Below, piece after piece: positions 7,087 through 16,521 of a stretch of 64,000 bases of DNA. A program made the position numbers and the translations under genes. The first letter of the stretch is position 1; each line of letters begins with the position of its first letter. Below the pieces are notes generated by a model that saw nothing but the letters and a program-made list of their open reading frames with translations, was not told the origin of the DNA and did no database searches. Location: the NCBI RefSeq assembly GCF_013346665.1, contig NZ_JABVBB010000019.1, positions 1 to 64,000 on the forward strand, in the 5' to 3' direction. The stretch is from Sulfitobacter maritimus. Lineage in GTDB: Bacteria; Pseudomonadota; Alphaproteobacteria; Rhodobacterales; Rhodobacteraceae.

Positions 7087-8715
7087 TTAGCCCTTCGGTT
7101 TGGCACCCGCCGCTGCAAAGGCAGCTTCAAGGTCGGCCTCCGTCGGAAAGCCGATCAGCACACCCGCCCTCGCTTCGTTCAGATCCCGCCCGCGCCGTTC
7201 GATTTCGGCGTCGGACATCGTGGTGCGCTGGCTGATGCGGCGGGTCCATTGAAAGAACAGTTTTTGCAGGCGTTCACACTCCTGCCCATATTGCGGATCA
7301 TTCCCCAGATCGTTGAACTCATCCGGATCGGTCTGCAAGTCAAACAGCATCGGGCGGAACCCTTCAGCAAAGACGTATTTCCAACGCCCATCGAAAAGCA
7401 TTGTCAGTTTCGCTTCGGCAACGCTCACGCCCAGACGACGGCGCGCCTGCCGGAAGGAGTAGTCATATTCAGAGACGACGAAATCGCGCAGGCTGTCCGC
7501 CTTGCCCTGCATGAGCGGGCGCAGGGACTTGCCTTCGATAATATGCGGGACCGCAGCACCACCGAAATAATCAAGAATGGTCGGCACCACATCGATCGCC
7601 TCGACCAGCGCGTTCGAAACCGTGCCGCGTGTGGCATCCGCCTCTTCGCTGGGGTCGACAACGATCAACGGAATCCGTGCCGAAGGATCGTGGAACAGTT
7701 CTTTCTCGCCCAGCCAGTGATCGCCTAGATAGTCGCCGTGGTCCGAGGTGAAGACGATCATCGTCTCATCGGTCAGGCCTTTGGCGTCGAGAAACGCCAT
7801 CAACTCGCCCATCTGATCGTCGATCTGTTTGATCAGCCCCATGTAGGCACCGATCACCTTGGTCCGGGTGACGTCATTGGTAAAGGCTTTGGACACACGT
7901 TCTTCCATGAAAGCGCCAAAGACCGGATGCGGGTCTGACTTTTCGGCCTCGCTGCGCAGCACCGGCTGATGGGTCTCAGGCGGGTACATGTCGTGGTAGG
8001 GCGCAGGGACGATATAGGGCCAATGCGGTTTGATATAGCTCAGATGCAGACACCAAGGTGTGTCGCCAGCCTCTTCGATGAAATCCATCGCACGGCGGGT
8101 GATATAGGGGGTTTCGCTTTCCTCGTCCGACGCGCGGGCCTTCAGGTCCGAATTATCGAGGAACCAACCGCTCAGGATGTTCCCGTCTTCGTCTTCACCG
8201 CTGTTGGCGACACTGTCCCAAGGGTTTTCGTCCTCCCAGCCGCGTTCTTTCATGTAGGCGTCATAGGCTTTGTTGCGCTTGCCATAGGCCGTGCTTGGGT
8301 GCAGCCCGTCATCACGCTCATAGGGCTCAAAGCCACATTCAGACACCAGCGCGCCGATGGTGCTGTCGGGCGAGAGGCCTAGCCGCTTCATGCCTTCCGC
8401 ATCCGCACTCATATGGGTCTTCCCGCAGAGCGCTGTCCGCACGCCGAGAGGGCGCAGATGGTCGCCCAAAGTCATTTCGCCCACTTTCAGCGGCACGTTA
8501 TTCCACGTCGACCCATGCGAGCTGACGTAGCGCCCTGTATAGAAAGACATGCGCGAGGGGCCGCAGATCGTGGATTGCACATAGGCGCGGTCAAACCGCA
8601 CGCCGCGCTTGGCCAGCGCGTCGATATGCGGCGTATCAAGCCCCGGATGCCCTGCGCAGGACAGGTAATCCCATCGCAGTTGATCACACATGATGAAGAG
8701 CACGTTTTTTGTCAT
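7087..8715 (-). CDS. Sulfatase / alkaline-phosphatase-superfamily hydrolase (copy 1)
   Basis: A 542-residue cytoplasmic enzyme without signal peptide. The formylglycine motif CGPSR starts at C51, the sulfatase nucleophile. Metal-binding segments are visible at the N-terminus (MCDQLRWD) and in the middle (TSDHGDYLGDH), with a GKTHM segment between. The start ATG fits the conserved family N-terminus. Closest recognisable relatives are type I sulfatases and phosphonate or sulfate monoester hydrolases, so the exact ester is uncertain. It is the third gene of an operon after a fused TRAP permease and a TAXI binding protein and before SulP, suggesting hydrolysis of an imported sulfate ester. A close paralogue lies at 33310-34923. 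Confidence 0.9.
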   Translation of the reverse strand: MTKNVLFIMCDQLRWDYLSCAGHPGLDTPHIDALAKRGVRFDRAYVQSTICGPSRMSFYTGRYVSSHGSTWNNVPLKVGEMTLGDHLRPLGVRTALCGKTHMSADAEGMKRLGLSPDSTIGALVSECGFEPYERDDGLHPSTAYGKRNKAYDAYMKERGWEDENPWDSVANSGEDEDGNILSGWFLDNSDLKARASDEESETPYITRRAMDFIEEAGDTPWCLHLSYIKPHWPYIVPAPYHDMYPPETHQPVLRSEAEKSDPHPVFGAFMEERVSKAFTNDVTRTKVIGAYMGLIKQIDDQMGELMAFLDAKGLTDETMIVFTSDHGDYLGDHWLGEKELFHDPSARIPLIVVDPSEEADATRGTVSNALVEAIDVVPTILDYFGGAAVPHIIEGKSLRPLMQGKADSLRDFVVSEYDYSFRQARRRLGVSVAEAKLTMLFDGRWKYVFAEGFRPMLFDLQTDPDEFNDLGNDPQYGQECERLQKLFFQWTRRISQRTTMSDAEIERRGRDLNEARAGVLIGFPTEADLEAAFAAAGAKPKG

Positions 8716-8791
8716 GATGGCGTCCGGGTCCGAGAAGTATTCAGGCTGTAGCAGGGGGGGACCGGGGCTGATTATGCCCCGGTCAATGTTT

Positions 8792-9823
8792 TTAGGCTTT
8801 TGCCGCGTCAGGGATTTCGACACCCAGTTCGGTCAAGGCACGCAAAGCGCCGGGGTGCAGTGGCAGGTTGATGTCCTGAACAGCACCCTCTGGCGTGATT
8901 GCCCGCAGCCAAGGCGCACTTTCGCCCGCCTCTTTGACGCCTTCATAGAAGGCCTTGGTCATCTGATAGACCATCTCCTCATCCGCGTCCTTGTTGGTGA
9001 CGATCCCAACAGTGACGCCCAATGTCGTGACGTCTTCATCGTTCACCTGATTGTCACCATAGATGCCCGCAGGCAGGGTTGCCGCACTGAAACCGGGGCG
9101 ACCCACGAGCGCCTGAACACCCTCTGATTCAAGCGCATCAGCAGGGATACCAAGGAAGCGGATCTTGTTGGTCACTGCGATCTGGGTCAGTGCGGGGCTC
9201 GGTGCGTTGGTCGGGTTGCAGTAGACGTCAATGTTACCGTCTTGGAAGGCCGCCGCTGCCGCGTCCCAGCCGAGCTTGACCGCTTCGTAATCGGTGCCTT
9301 CTTCCAAACCGGCCACGGCTTTGAACAGACGCGCCATGGTGGTGTAGGCCGCGCCGCCGGGGGGGCCGAGGAAGACGCGTTTGCCGGCGATCTGGTCCAT
9401 CGATGTGATGCCAGAGGAGTCGTAAACCGCGATGTGATAGACCCCCATCGGGAAGTTCAGCACGGTGCGCAGGTTGTTGACCAGTTCCGGTGCCTGTTCG
9501 ATCTTCTCATACATCGCCGCCTGACGGCGCATCAGCGAATGGATAACCGGCGAAGACATGCAAAAATCGCTGCGCCCCATCGCCACTTCAAGCACATGGC
9601 GCGTGGCCGCGCCGGTCGCATTCAGCTGGATTTCATAATCCGGCAACGCACCGTTCACGATATTCGCAAACGTAGTCATCACGAGGTTCGGGCTGGTGCC
9701 GGGCCCGAGCGTCGACATGCGCAGGATATCTTTCGCGAAGGCCCCACCCGGCAGAGCAGCAAGCGTGGCCGCACCTGCGGCGGTGCCGAGAAATCCACGG
9801 CGCGTGAAGGTTGAATTGGTCAT
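8792..9823 (-). CDS. TAXI-family TRAP transporter solute-binding protein
   Basis: A 343-residue periplasmic protein. The N-terminus carries a twin-arginine signal (RRGFLGTAAGAA, cleavage after about residue 30). The mature part has TAXI-family features such as LNATGAATRHVLEVAMGRSDF and GPPGGAAYTTM. TAXI proteins deliver ligands to fused TRAP permeases, and the permease gene ends 19 bp upstream. The downstream sulfatase suggests an organosulfate ligand, which is inference. Tat export may mean the protein folds before export. Confidence 0.93.
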   Translation of the reverse strand: MTNSTFTRRGFLGTAAGAATLAALPGGAFAKDILRMSTLGPGTSPNLVMTTFANIVNGALPDYEIQLNATGAATRHVLEVAMGRSDFCMSSPVIHSLMRRQAAMYEKIEQAPELVNNLRTVLNFPMGVYHIAVYDSSGITSMDQIAGKRVFLGPPGGAAYTTMARLFKAVAGLEEGTDYEAVKLGWDAAAAAFQDGNIDVYCNPTNAPSPALTQIAVTNKIRFLGIPADALESEGVQALVGRPGFSAATLPAGIYGDNQVNDEDVTTLGVTVGIVTNKDADEEMVYQMTKAFYEGVKEAGESAPWLRAITPEGAVQDINLPLHPGALRALTELGVEIPDAAKA

Positions 9824-9842
9824 TGGTTAGTCCTCCTCTGGA

Positions 9843-11702
9843 TTAAGAAACTTCGGGTGTCAGGAATGACCCGAACCGAACGGCGGACCAAAGCGCTACG
9901 GTGGCTGCCACGGCAATCCACGACACGAGGGGTCCGAAAAACAACAGCGCAAAGGCAATAGCGAGGCCCAAGGGCGCATAGCGCGCCTTGCCTTTTGCGG
10001 GGTAGCAAGCGCGCGAAATATGCAGCACCGCCAGGGTGACGAACAGGATCGACTGCGCCGATTCCGCGAGCGGATAGCCTGTTCCCAGCAGCATGGCCGG
10101 TTGGTAGATAAAGGCAAAGGGAATCACAAAACCGGGCATCGCCAGCCGTGACGCTTCAATCGCCGTGCGCATGGCACCGGCCCCGGCAATGGGCGCGGCG
10201 GCAAAGGCCGCAAGGGCCACAGGCGGCGTGACCGCCGACAGCACACCAAAATAGAGCACGAACATATGCGTATGGATGATCGGCACGCCAAGCCGCTGTA
10301 GCGCAGGCCCCATGACCAACACGATGATCAGATAGGCAGGCACCGTGGGCATCCCCATGCCCAACAGCAAGCACGCCACCGCCATGAGCAGCAGGGATAT
10401 CGCCAATTGGCCATCGGCATAGCTCGATACCAGCGACGCAAAGCGCAGCCCGACTCCGGTCAGGTTCAAGATGCCGATGATGATACCAACCGCGCCCACG
10501 ATCACCACAAGCTGGGCCGAGATCAGCCCCGCCGAACGAATGAACCTGATCCAAGAAGGCACATCGGTCAGCAGTCCGGGCTTGATCGCGAAGCCGAGTA
10601 CAACCGCAAAGGCCACACCAATAAAGCCCGCATAGGCCGGGGAAGAGCCACCCACCATGGCAACGACAATGGCGGTCAGCGACAGCATAAAGACGATGAT
10701 CTGCGCAAGCTCACGCCAAACGAAGCTGAGCTTTGGCTGTTCGGACACATCCAAATCCATGCCCCGCGCGGCGCTAGAGGTCGCCATGAACAACCCCGCG
10801 TAGTACAAGATCGCCGGAACGGCAGCGGCGGCGCAGATGGTGAGGTAAGGCTCCCCGGTGACATCGGCCATGATAAAGGCCACGGCCCCCATGATCGGCG
10901 GCGTGATCTGCCCCCCGCTTGAGGCCGCGGCTTCGACCGCGCCAGCAAAATGGGCTTTGAACCCGCGTTTCTTGATCAGCGGGATCGTAATGACTCCGGT
11001 GCCGACGACATTGGCCACGGCACTGCCAGAGATCGTGCCGAACAGCCCGCTCGCAATGGTCGCCGCCGCCGCTGGCCCCGACCGGACACGCCCCGTCGCC
11101 GCAAGAGCCAGCTTCACAAGCACCCGGTCGATCGTCAGAAACTCAAGGAAAGCACCGAAAACGATAAAGATCAGGATGGTCGAAACCACCGTCGCCATCG
11201 GTCGGCCAAATACCCCGTCGAAGGAATACCACAGAACCTGAATCAATTCCTCAGAGGTCATGCCCGCATGGCGCATGAATCCCGGCGCATATTGCCCAAA
11301 GGCCCCGTAGAGCAGCACAAGCGCCGCCACAGTTGCCATCACCATGCCCACAGACCGCCGCGTGAGTTCAATCACCGCGATCAGGCCCAATGTGCCGAGC
11401 CATATGTCAGTGGACGTCAGGAAATAGAGCCCGGTTTCAATCTCTGCTGCTGCGCGGAAGTATTGGAAAACTGAAACGCCGAGGAAGGCTGCCGTAAGCA
11501 GGGCCAAAGGTTTCCCGGCGACAGCGTGGCGGCTTTCCATCTGGGTCAGCAAGATCAGCAGCCCCCCGACCAACAGCATCCCCACGCGCAGATAGGACTC
11601 ACTGAACACGCCAAAGACGGAGACGTAAAAGACGACAGCAATAATCAGAGCCGATAGCGCAAGGTTCAATCCGGTCACGGATTTTGAAAGCAGATTTTGC
11701 AT
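9843..11702 (-). CDS. TRAP transporter fused permease (DctQM fusion, TAXI type)
   Basis: A 619-residue polytopic membrane protein in which the small and large TRAP subunits are fused, as usual for TAXI systems. The large-subunit core shows the motifs GLFGTISGSAVANVVGTG and ITPPIMGAVAF (about residues 225-275) and later MPTVPAYLI and SAVTPPVALAAFAAAPIAG. It is the first gene of the minus-strand operon that continues with the TAXI protein, sulfatase and SulP. The 122-bp gap to the divergent IclR gene must hold its promoter. Uptake is expected to be driven by an ion gradient. Confidence 0.93.
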   Translation of the reverse strand: MQNLLSKSVTGLNLALSALIIAVVFYVSVFGVFSESYLRVGMLLVGGLLILLTQMESRHAVAGKPLALLTAAFLGVSVFQYFRAAAEIETGLYFLTSTDIWLGTLGLIAVIELTRRSVGMVMATVAALVLLYGAFGQYAPGFMRHAGMTSEELIQVLWYSFDGVFGRPMATVVSTILIFIVFGAFLEFLTIDRVLVKLALAATGRVRSGPAAAATIASGLFGTISGSAVANVVGTGVITIPLIKKRGFKAHFAGAVEAAASSGGQITPPIMGAVAFIMADVTGEPYLTICAAAAVPAILYYAGLFMATSSAARGMDLDVSEQPKLSFVWRELAQIIVFMLSLTAIVVAMVGGSSPAYAGFIGVAFAVVLGFAIKPGLLTDVPSWIRFIRSAGLISAQLVVIVGAVGIIIGILNLTGVGLRFASLVSSYADGQLAISLLLMAVACLLLGMGMPTVPAYLIIVLVMGPALQRLGVPIIHTHMFVLYFGVLSAVTPPVALAAFAAAPIAGAGAMRTAIEASRLAMPGFVIPFAFIYQPAMLLGTGYPLAESAQSILFVTLAVLHISRACYPAKGKARYAPLGLAIAFALLFFGPLVSWIAVAATVALWSAVRFGSFLTPEVS

Positions 11703-11824
11703 CGGTCCTCATCTCCTCCGAATGCGGCGTCCGGTTCAGGTCTCCTCCGACCTTACCGCGATTTCGCAAAAACTAGACAGCGAACCCTTGACGGTCCAAT
11801 ATGGATTTCACTAGGTGGAACGCT
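11703..11824. promoter_or_regulatory. Divergent promoter region of the sulfatase operon and iclR-type regulator
   Basis: The 122-bp region between the start of the TRAP operon (minus) and the IclR gene (plus). By position it must contain both promoters and probably the regulator site. I could not pick out a clear palindrome. AGGTGG at about 11813-11818 is the ribosome site that sets the IclR start at 11825. Confidence 0.5.
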
Positions 11825-12610
11825 ATGACGAAATTAAATCGTTCTGTTGAACGCGGCCTCAGCATTCTTGAAGTGATCTCTAGCAATGGCGTGTGTTCTT
11901 TGGCCTTTCTGGCTGAGCGGACCGGATTGCCTAAGCCGACAATCTTGCGGATCTGCGCCACTTTGGTCCAACAACGCTGGCTCACCCAAAGCAGAAGTGA
12001 CAGCCGCTATCGGGTTGGCTCCCGTTTTCCGCGGGTGAACTCCCACCCTGATTCGATAGATTCTTTGGTCGAAGCTGGCGCCTCTGCAATCCTCGCCCTC
12101 ACGGACGCGACCGGACTCGGCGTGGACCTTGCCGCGCCAATCGGCAACGGGCGGGTTGAGATCGTCGATACAACGCGGACCTTCTCAGAACATGGGATCT
12201 TCCCGGACTGCATTGGCTACAGGCCCTCGCCTTTTCGTTCTGCCTTGGGCTGCGCCTTTCTCGCTGCATTAGAGCCAGAGCAGGAAGCCGAATACTCCGC
12301 CCGATTGGCCGTCCACACCACAGGCAAGGACCGTGCCGCCGCCTTGGCCCTGCCCGCCAAACTGCGCGAGGTGCGTGCGCAGGGTTTCGCCACGAGAGAG
12401 GACGGCTATTGGGGGCGGGCGGTGGATTATGGCGGCATCCCAAGCGCGATCGCGGTCGCCATCGGCTCGCCGGGTCACATCGTCGGCGCGGTCAGCCTGA
12501 TCTGGCTGGCCGAACAGCACAGCGTCGCCAGCGTTGCCAAAGCGCATTTGGATAAACTGAACGCGACGGCACAGGAAATTGGTAAGCTCTACGCCGCCAA
12601 TCTGGGTTAA
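11825..12610 (+). CDS. IclR family transcriptional regulator
   Basis: A 261-residue protein with an N-terminal winged helix (about 5-65: SVERGLSILEVI, then LAERTGLPKPTILRICATL) and the IclR effector-binding domain (about 80-255). The ATG at 11825 is preferred over 11801 because AGGTGG lies just upstream of it. It is divergent from the TRAP/TAXI/sulfatase/SulP operon and so is its likely regulator, responding to the imported compound or a catabolite (inference). The stop codon overlaps tail-to-tail with the MarR gene (shared TTAA). Confidence 0.9.
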   Translation: MTKLNRSVERGLSILEVISSNGVCSLAFLAERTGLPKPTILRICATLVQQRWLTQSRSDSRYRVGSRFPRVNSHPDSIDSLVEAGASAILALTDATGLGVDLAAPIGNGRVEIVDTTRTFSEHGIFPDCIGYRPSPFRSALGCAFLAALEPEQEAEYSARLAVHTTGKDRAAALALPAKLREVRAQGFATREDGYWGRAVDYGGIPSAIAVAIGSPGHIVGAVSLIWLAEQHSVASVAKAHLDKLNATAQEIGKLYAANLG

Positions 12611-13083
12611 TTCGGTTGATCCACCGCGCAGACCTCGCCGGTCTGTTCGTCCACAACACCCTGCAATCGGGTTAGCAGATCGTCCAGTTGCTGTCGCTCT
12701 TTTGCGCTGAAGCTGCTCAAGACCGCAGCTTCGAACGCCAAAGCCTCAGGCGCGATCTGGTGAAAGACCTCCAGCCCCTTTTCGGTCACTTCGATCTCAA
12801 CCAAACGATGGTCTCTGCTGCAGATCGACTTGGCAAGAAGGCCGGCCTTTTCAAGCTTTGATACGGCCCGACTAACGCTTGGTTTGTCGAGGGAAACACT
12901 GTCGCGGATTTCACGCACCGACATTTTTTCGCGGTGCGCCACATGCGCCAGAACCCGCCATTCCGGGGTCGAGAGACCGTAGGTGTCGCCGTAAACTTTC
13001 GACAGCTTTTTGCTCATGCGCGCGGCCAATACAGACAGTCTGTAGGGCAGAAAATCCGACAGGTTGAAGTCATCCGATGCCAT
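12607..13083 (-). CDS. MarR family regulator, probable repressor of the homogentisate operon
   Basis: A 158-residue protein with a MarR winged helix: FLPYRLSVLAARMSKKLSKVY, then TPEWRVLAHV, SLDKPSVSRAVSKLEKAGLL and the wing RDHRLVEIEVTEKG. The ATG at 13083 fits family length. An upstream GTG at 13140 would put operator-like sequence inside the gene and is less likely. It is divergent from hmgA, and MarR proteins of this type (HmgR-like) control homogentisate genes in several bacteria. Two similar imperfect palindromes in the gap (13104-13120 and 13151-13167) are candidate binding sites. Confidence 0.88.
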   Translation of the reverse strand: MASDDFNLSDFLPYRLSVLAARMSKKLSKVYGDTYGLSTPEWRVLAHVAHREKMSVREIRDSVSLDKPSVSRAVSKLEKAGLLAKSICSRDHRLVEIEVTEKGLEVFHQIAPEALAFEAAVLSSFSAKERQQLDDLLTRLQGVVDEQTGEVCAVDQPN

Positions 13084-13103
13084 CTGAAGCTGCTCGTTCT
13101 TGA

Positions 13104-13120
13104 TCGTTGCAAATGAAATG
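13104..13120 (+). promoter_or_regulatory. Candidate MarR operator 1
   Basis: TCGTTGCAAATGAAATG, an imperfect palindrome of the form CGTTnCAnnTGnAAYG. It is repeated almost exactly 47 bp further on. It lies just upstream of the MarR start. Confidence 0.55.
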
Positions 13121-13150
13121 TTCTTGACGGATTGTCCCACGGCTGGCTAT

Positions 13151-13167
13151 TCGTTGCAAGTGAAACG
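13151..13167 (+). promoter_or_regulatory. Candidate MarR operator 2 overlapping the hmgA promoter
   Basis: TCGTTGCAAGTGAAACG; the core CGTTnCAnnTGnAACG is symmetric at 12 of 16 positions. A possible hmgA promoter TTGACG (13124-13129) with TATTCG at 13148-13153 places this site on the -10 box, as expected for a repressor. The promoter match is weak. Confidence 0.55.
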
Positions 13168-13234
13168 ATTCTCAAACGGCGAGTCGGGCCTAGTTTATGG
13201 CTGACACGCAGCAGCATCGAGGGAAGGGAAAACC

Positions 13235-14584
13235 ATGACAGACACTGGCAAAAGCTCTTTGATCCAAGCCAAGGGTGAGACGATCACCCCCGGCTATATG
13301 CCCGGATTCGGCAATGATTTCGAAACCGAAGCGCTCCCCGGTGCTCTGCCCCAAGGCATGAACAGCCCGCAAAAATGCAACTACGGCCTTTATGGCGAGC
13401 AGCTGTCGGGCACCGCGTTTACCGATGTCCGGCCCGAGCGCACTTGGTGCTATCGCATTCGGCCTTCGGTCAAACACAGCCACCGTTATGAAAAGATCGA
13501 CCTGCCCTATTTCCGTTCTGCACCCGATATTCACCCCGATGTGACCAGCCTTGGCCAATACCGCTGGGACCCTGTGCCGCATACGGATGAGTCGCTGACC
13601 TGGCTCACTGGCATGCGCACCATGACCACGGCGGGCGATGTGCATACCCAAGTGGGCATGGCCACGCATATCTATCTGGTCACCGAGTCCATGCAGGACG
13701 CCTATTTCTTCTCTGCCGACAGCGAGATGCTCGTCGTCCCGCAGGAGGGTCGCCTGCGGTTTGCGACCGAGTTGGGCATCATCGACGTAGAGCCCAAGGA
13801 AATCGCCATCCTGCCGCGCGGCCTTGTCTACCGGGTCGAGCTGCTCGACGGTCCGGCGCGCGGGTTTGTTTGCGAAAACTACGGCCAGAAGTTTGAACTC
13901 CCCGGCCGCGGCCCGATCGGTGCGAATTGCATGGCCAATCCGCGTGATTTCAAAGCGCCGGTGGCGGCCTATGAAGACCGCGAAGTGCCGTCGACCGTTA
14001 CCGTCAAATGGTGCGGTCAGTTCCATGAGACAAAGATCGGGCAAAGCCCGCTCGACGTGGTCGCGTGGCACGGCAATTATGCCCCCTATAAATACGACCT
14101 GCGCAACTACTGCCCCGTCGGCGCGATCCTGTTTGACCACCCCGACCCCTCGATCTTTACCGTGCTGACCGCGCCCTCGGGTCAGGAGGGTACGGCGAAT
14201 ATTGATTTCGTGCTGTTCCGCGAGCGCTGGATGGTGGCCGAAAACACCTTCCGCCCGCCTTGGTATCACAAGAACATCATGTCCGAACTGATGGGCAATA
14301 TCTATGGCGAGTACGATGCGAAACCACAGGGGTTCGTGCCGGGCGGGGTGAGCCTCCACAACATGATGCTGCCGCATGGGCCGGACCGCAACGCTTTCGA
14401 GAAAGCCTCGAACGCCAACCTCGGGCCGGAGAAGTTGGACAATACCATGTCTTTCATGTTCGAGACCCGCTTTCCGCAGCAACTGACCCAATTCGCCGGG
14501 AAAGAGGCACCGCTTCAGGACGACTACATCGACTGCTGGGCGGATATGGAAAAGAAGTTCGACGGCACGCCCGGTAAGAAATAA
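13235..14584 (+). CDS. hmgA: Homogentisate 1,2-dioxygenase
   Basis: A 449-residue enzyme of the usual length that opens the ring of homogentisate to 4-maleylacetoacetate using Fe(II) and oxygen, in phenylalanine and tyrosine breakdown. Family motifs are clear: [13 protein letters not shown] at the N-terminus, [12 protein letters not shown], the iron-site region [13 protein letters not shown] and [23 protein letters not shown] precedes the ATG. It is the first gene of hmgA-maiA-fahA, with gaps of 5 and 10 bp, so the three enzymes form a complete homogentisate-to-fumarate-and-acetoacetate route. Confidence 0.98.
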   Translation: MTDTGKSSLIQAKGETITPGYMPGFGNDFETEALPGALPQGMNSPQKCNYGLYGEQLSGTAFTDVRPERTWCYRIRPSVKHSHRYEKIDLPYFRSAPDIHPDVTSLGQYRWDPVPHTDESLTWLTGMRTMTTAGDVHTQVGMATHIYLVTESMQDAYFFSADSEMLVVPQEGRLRFATELGIIDVEPKEIAILPRGLVYRVELLDGPARGFVCENYGQKFELPGRGPIGANCMANPRDFKAPVAAYEDREVPSTVTVKWCGQFHETKIGQSPLDVVAWHGNYAPYKYDLRNYCPVGAILFDHPDPSIFTVLTAPSGQEGTANIDFVLFRERWMVAENTFRPPWYHKNIMSELMGNIYGEYDAKPQGFVPGGVSLHNMMLPHGPDRNAFEKASNANLGPEKLDNTMSFMFETRFPQQLTQFAGKEAPLQDDYIDCWADMEKKFDGTPGKK

Positions 14585-14589
14585 TCGCG

Positions 14590-15225
14590 ATGCTAACGCT
14601 TTATTCCTACTGGCGCTCGACCACAGCCTACCGCGTGCGGGTGACGCTGAACCTCAAGGGGCTGCCCTACCGGGTGGTCCCGGTGGATCTCGTCGCCGGG
14701 GAGCAACGCGCCCCGGACTATGTTGCCAAAAACCCGATCAAAGGGGTGCCGACCCTGCTCCTTGAAGACGGTAGGGCACTAACCCAGTCGTTGGCGATCA
14801 TGTCCTATCTAGATGAGATCGCCCCCGATCCGGCCCTTCTGCCTGAGCCTGCGTTTCAGCGGGCGCAGGTGCTGGCCGCCGCACAGGTCATCGCGACGGA
14901 CATTCATCCGATCAACAACCTCAAAGTCGTCAGCCACCTGAAAACCCAACATGGGCTGACTGCGGATGAGGGGACAGCATGGATGCGCCATTGGATGACG
15001 GAAGGGCTGCACGCCTATCAAGCGCTGTTGCCAGACGGCCCGTCGTTCAGCTTCGCGGATGTCCCCCTGCTTTGCGACCTTTGCCTCATTCCGCAGCTTT
15101 ACAATGCTCACCGTTGGGGGGTCGACATGACCCCCTTCGCGCGGCTGCTCGACATCGAACAGCAGGCCTTGCGCCTCCCGGCCTTTGACGCCGCGCGCCC
15201 CGAAAATCAGCCAGACGCCAAATGA
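14590..15225 (+). CDS. maiA: Maleylacetoacetate isomerase (zeta-class glutathione transferase)
   Basis: A 211-residue protein with a thioredoxin-fold N-domain (LYSYWRSTTAYRVR contains the zeta-class active-site Ser/Thr and Arg) and an alpha-helical C-domain (DIHPINNLKV is typical of the family). It isomerises maleylacetoacetate to fumarylacetoacetate with glutathione as cofactor. It starts 5 bp after hmgA and precedes fahA, so the function is well supported by context. Confidence 0.96.
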   Translation: MLTLYSYWRSTTAYRVRVTLNLKGLPYRVVPVDLVAGEQRAPDYVAKNPIKGVPTLLLEDGRALTQSLAIMSYLDEIAPDPALLPEPAFQRAQVLAAAQVIATDIHPINNLKVVSHLKTQHGLTADEGTAWMRHWMTEGLHAYQALLPDGPSFSFADVPLLCDLCLIPQLYNAHRWGVDMTPFARLLDIEQQALRLPAFDAARPENQPDAK

Positions 15226-15235
15226 AGGACACGAT

Positions 15236-16486
15236 ATGACACAACTCATGCGCTCATGGGTCGAAAGCGCCAATACTGCCGAGACCGACTTTCCCCTGAA
15301 CAACCTGCCCTACGGCGCGTTCCATGTCGCTGGCAGCGACCTGCATGCAGGCGTCGCCATCGGAGACCAAATTCTCGACGTGACAGCTTTGGAAGAAGCG
15401 GGCCTGCTCGATCTGCCCGCCAAGGCAGTCTTTGCCCGTGGCACCTGGAACGATTTCATGGCGCTCGGGGCGGACGTCTGGCGCAGCTTTCGCGCCCATC
15501 TGACCTCCGTTCTGGCCGAAGGCGCATCCGAGCAAGCCACATTGCAGGCGCATCTGGTGCCGATGGCCGATGCGACATTGGAGATGCCCTTCACCGTCAC
15601 CGAGTTTACCGATTTTTACGCTGGGCGGCATCATGCGTTCAACGTCGGCTCCCTGTTCCGCGATCCGGCCAACGCGCTGCCGCCGAACTGGCTGCATATC
15701 CCCATCGGTTATAATGGCCGTGCCTCCTCTGTCGTGGTCAGCGGCACCGATGTGACCCGACCGAATGGGCAGCTAAAAGCCCCCGACGCTGAAATGCCGG
15801 TATTTGCCCCGTCCAAACGCTTTGATCTGGAGCTTGAGATGGGCGCCATCGTCGGCAAACCCTCGAAAGGCCGTGTCACTGTGCAGGAGGCCGACGACAT
15901 GATCTTTGGTTATGTCCTGCTGAACGACTGGTCCGCACGCGACATTCAGGCGTGGGAATACCAGCCGCTTGGACCATTTCAGGCGAAGGCCACAGCGACC
16001 ACCATCAGCCCTTGGATCGTCACCAAGGACGCGCTGGAGCCTTTCCGTGCCTCCACCCCGCCGCGGGAAAAAGAGCTTCTGCCCTATCTGCAAGAACCCG
16101 GCCCGATGCTCTATGACATCGACCTCGAAGTCGCTCTTGCCCCCGAAGGCAAGTCCGAGACGATCCTGTCGCGCACCAATTACAATGTAATGTACTACTC
16201 AGCGGCGCAGCAGCTCACCCACCATACCACCAGCGGATGCCCGATGCGGGTGGGCGATCTGCTGGGCTCCGGCACGATCTCCGGTCCCGAAAAGGAAAAC
16301 CGGGGCAGTCTCTTGGAACTCAGCTGGGGCGGTAAGGAACCTCTTACGCTGGATACCGGCGAGACACGGACCTTCCTTGAGGACGGCGACACGCTCACGC
16401 TGCGCGGTGCGGCGAAGGGCGACGGCTATAAGATCGGCTTTGGCGACTGTGCAGGCACCCTGCGCCCCGCACCTGCAATCGACTGA
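15236..16486 (+). CDS. fahA: Fumarylacetoacetase
   Basis: A 416-residue enzyme that cleaves fumarylacetoacetate to fumarate and acetoacetate, the last step of the pathway. Motifs include FTDFYAGRHHAFNVG, the metal-site region DLELEMGAIVG and NDWSARDIQAWEYQPLGPF with the C-terminal GSGTISG. The start is the ATG at 15236, with AAGGAC six bases upstream, giving the usual N-terminus. It ends close to a convergent dctM gene, with 35 bp between stops. Confidence 0.97.
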   Translation: MTQLMRSWVESANTAETDFPLNNLPYGAFHVAGSDLHAGVAIGDQILDVTALEEAGLLDLPAKAVFARGTWNDFMALGADVWRSFRAHLTSVLAEGASEQATLQAHLVPMADATLEMPFTVTEFTDFYAGRHHAFNVGSLFRDPANALPPNWLHIPIGYNGRASSVVVSGTDVTRPNGQLKAPDAEMPVFAPSKRFDLELEMGAIVGKPSKGRVTVQEADDMIFGYVLLNDWSARDIQAWEYQPLGPFQAKATATTISPWIVTKDALEPFRASTPPREKELLPYLQEPGPMLYDIDLEVALAPEGKSETILSRTNYNVMYYSAAQQLTHHTTSGCPMRVGDLLGSGTISGPEKENRGSLLELSWGGKEPLTLDTGETRTFLEDGDTLTLRGAAKGDGYKIGFGDCAGTLRPAPAID

Positions 16487-16521
16487 ACGCCGATAGCAGG
16501 CGTTAAAAATCTTCGGCGGCG

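Noticed and set aside
13190..14491. Long 433-codon minus-strand frame opposite hmgA
   Set aside because: It is the antisense shadow of a strongly supported gene, made possible by high GC, with no family resemblance.
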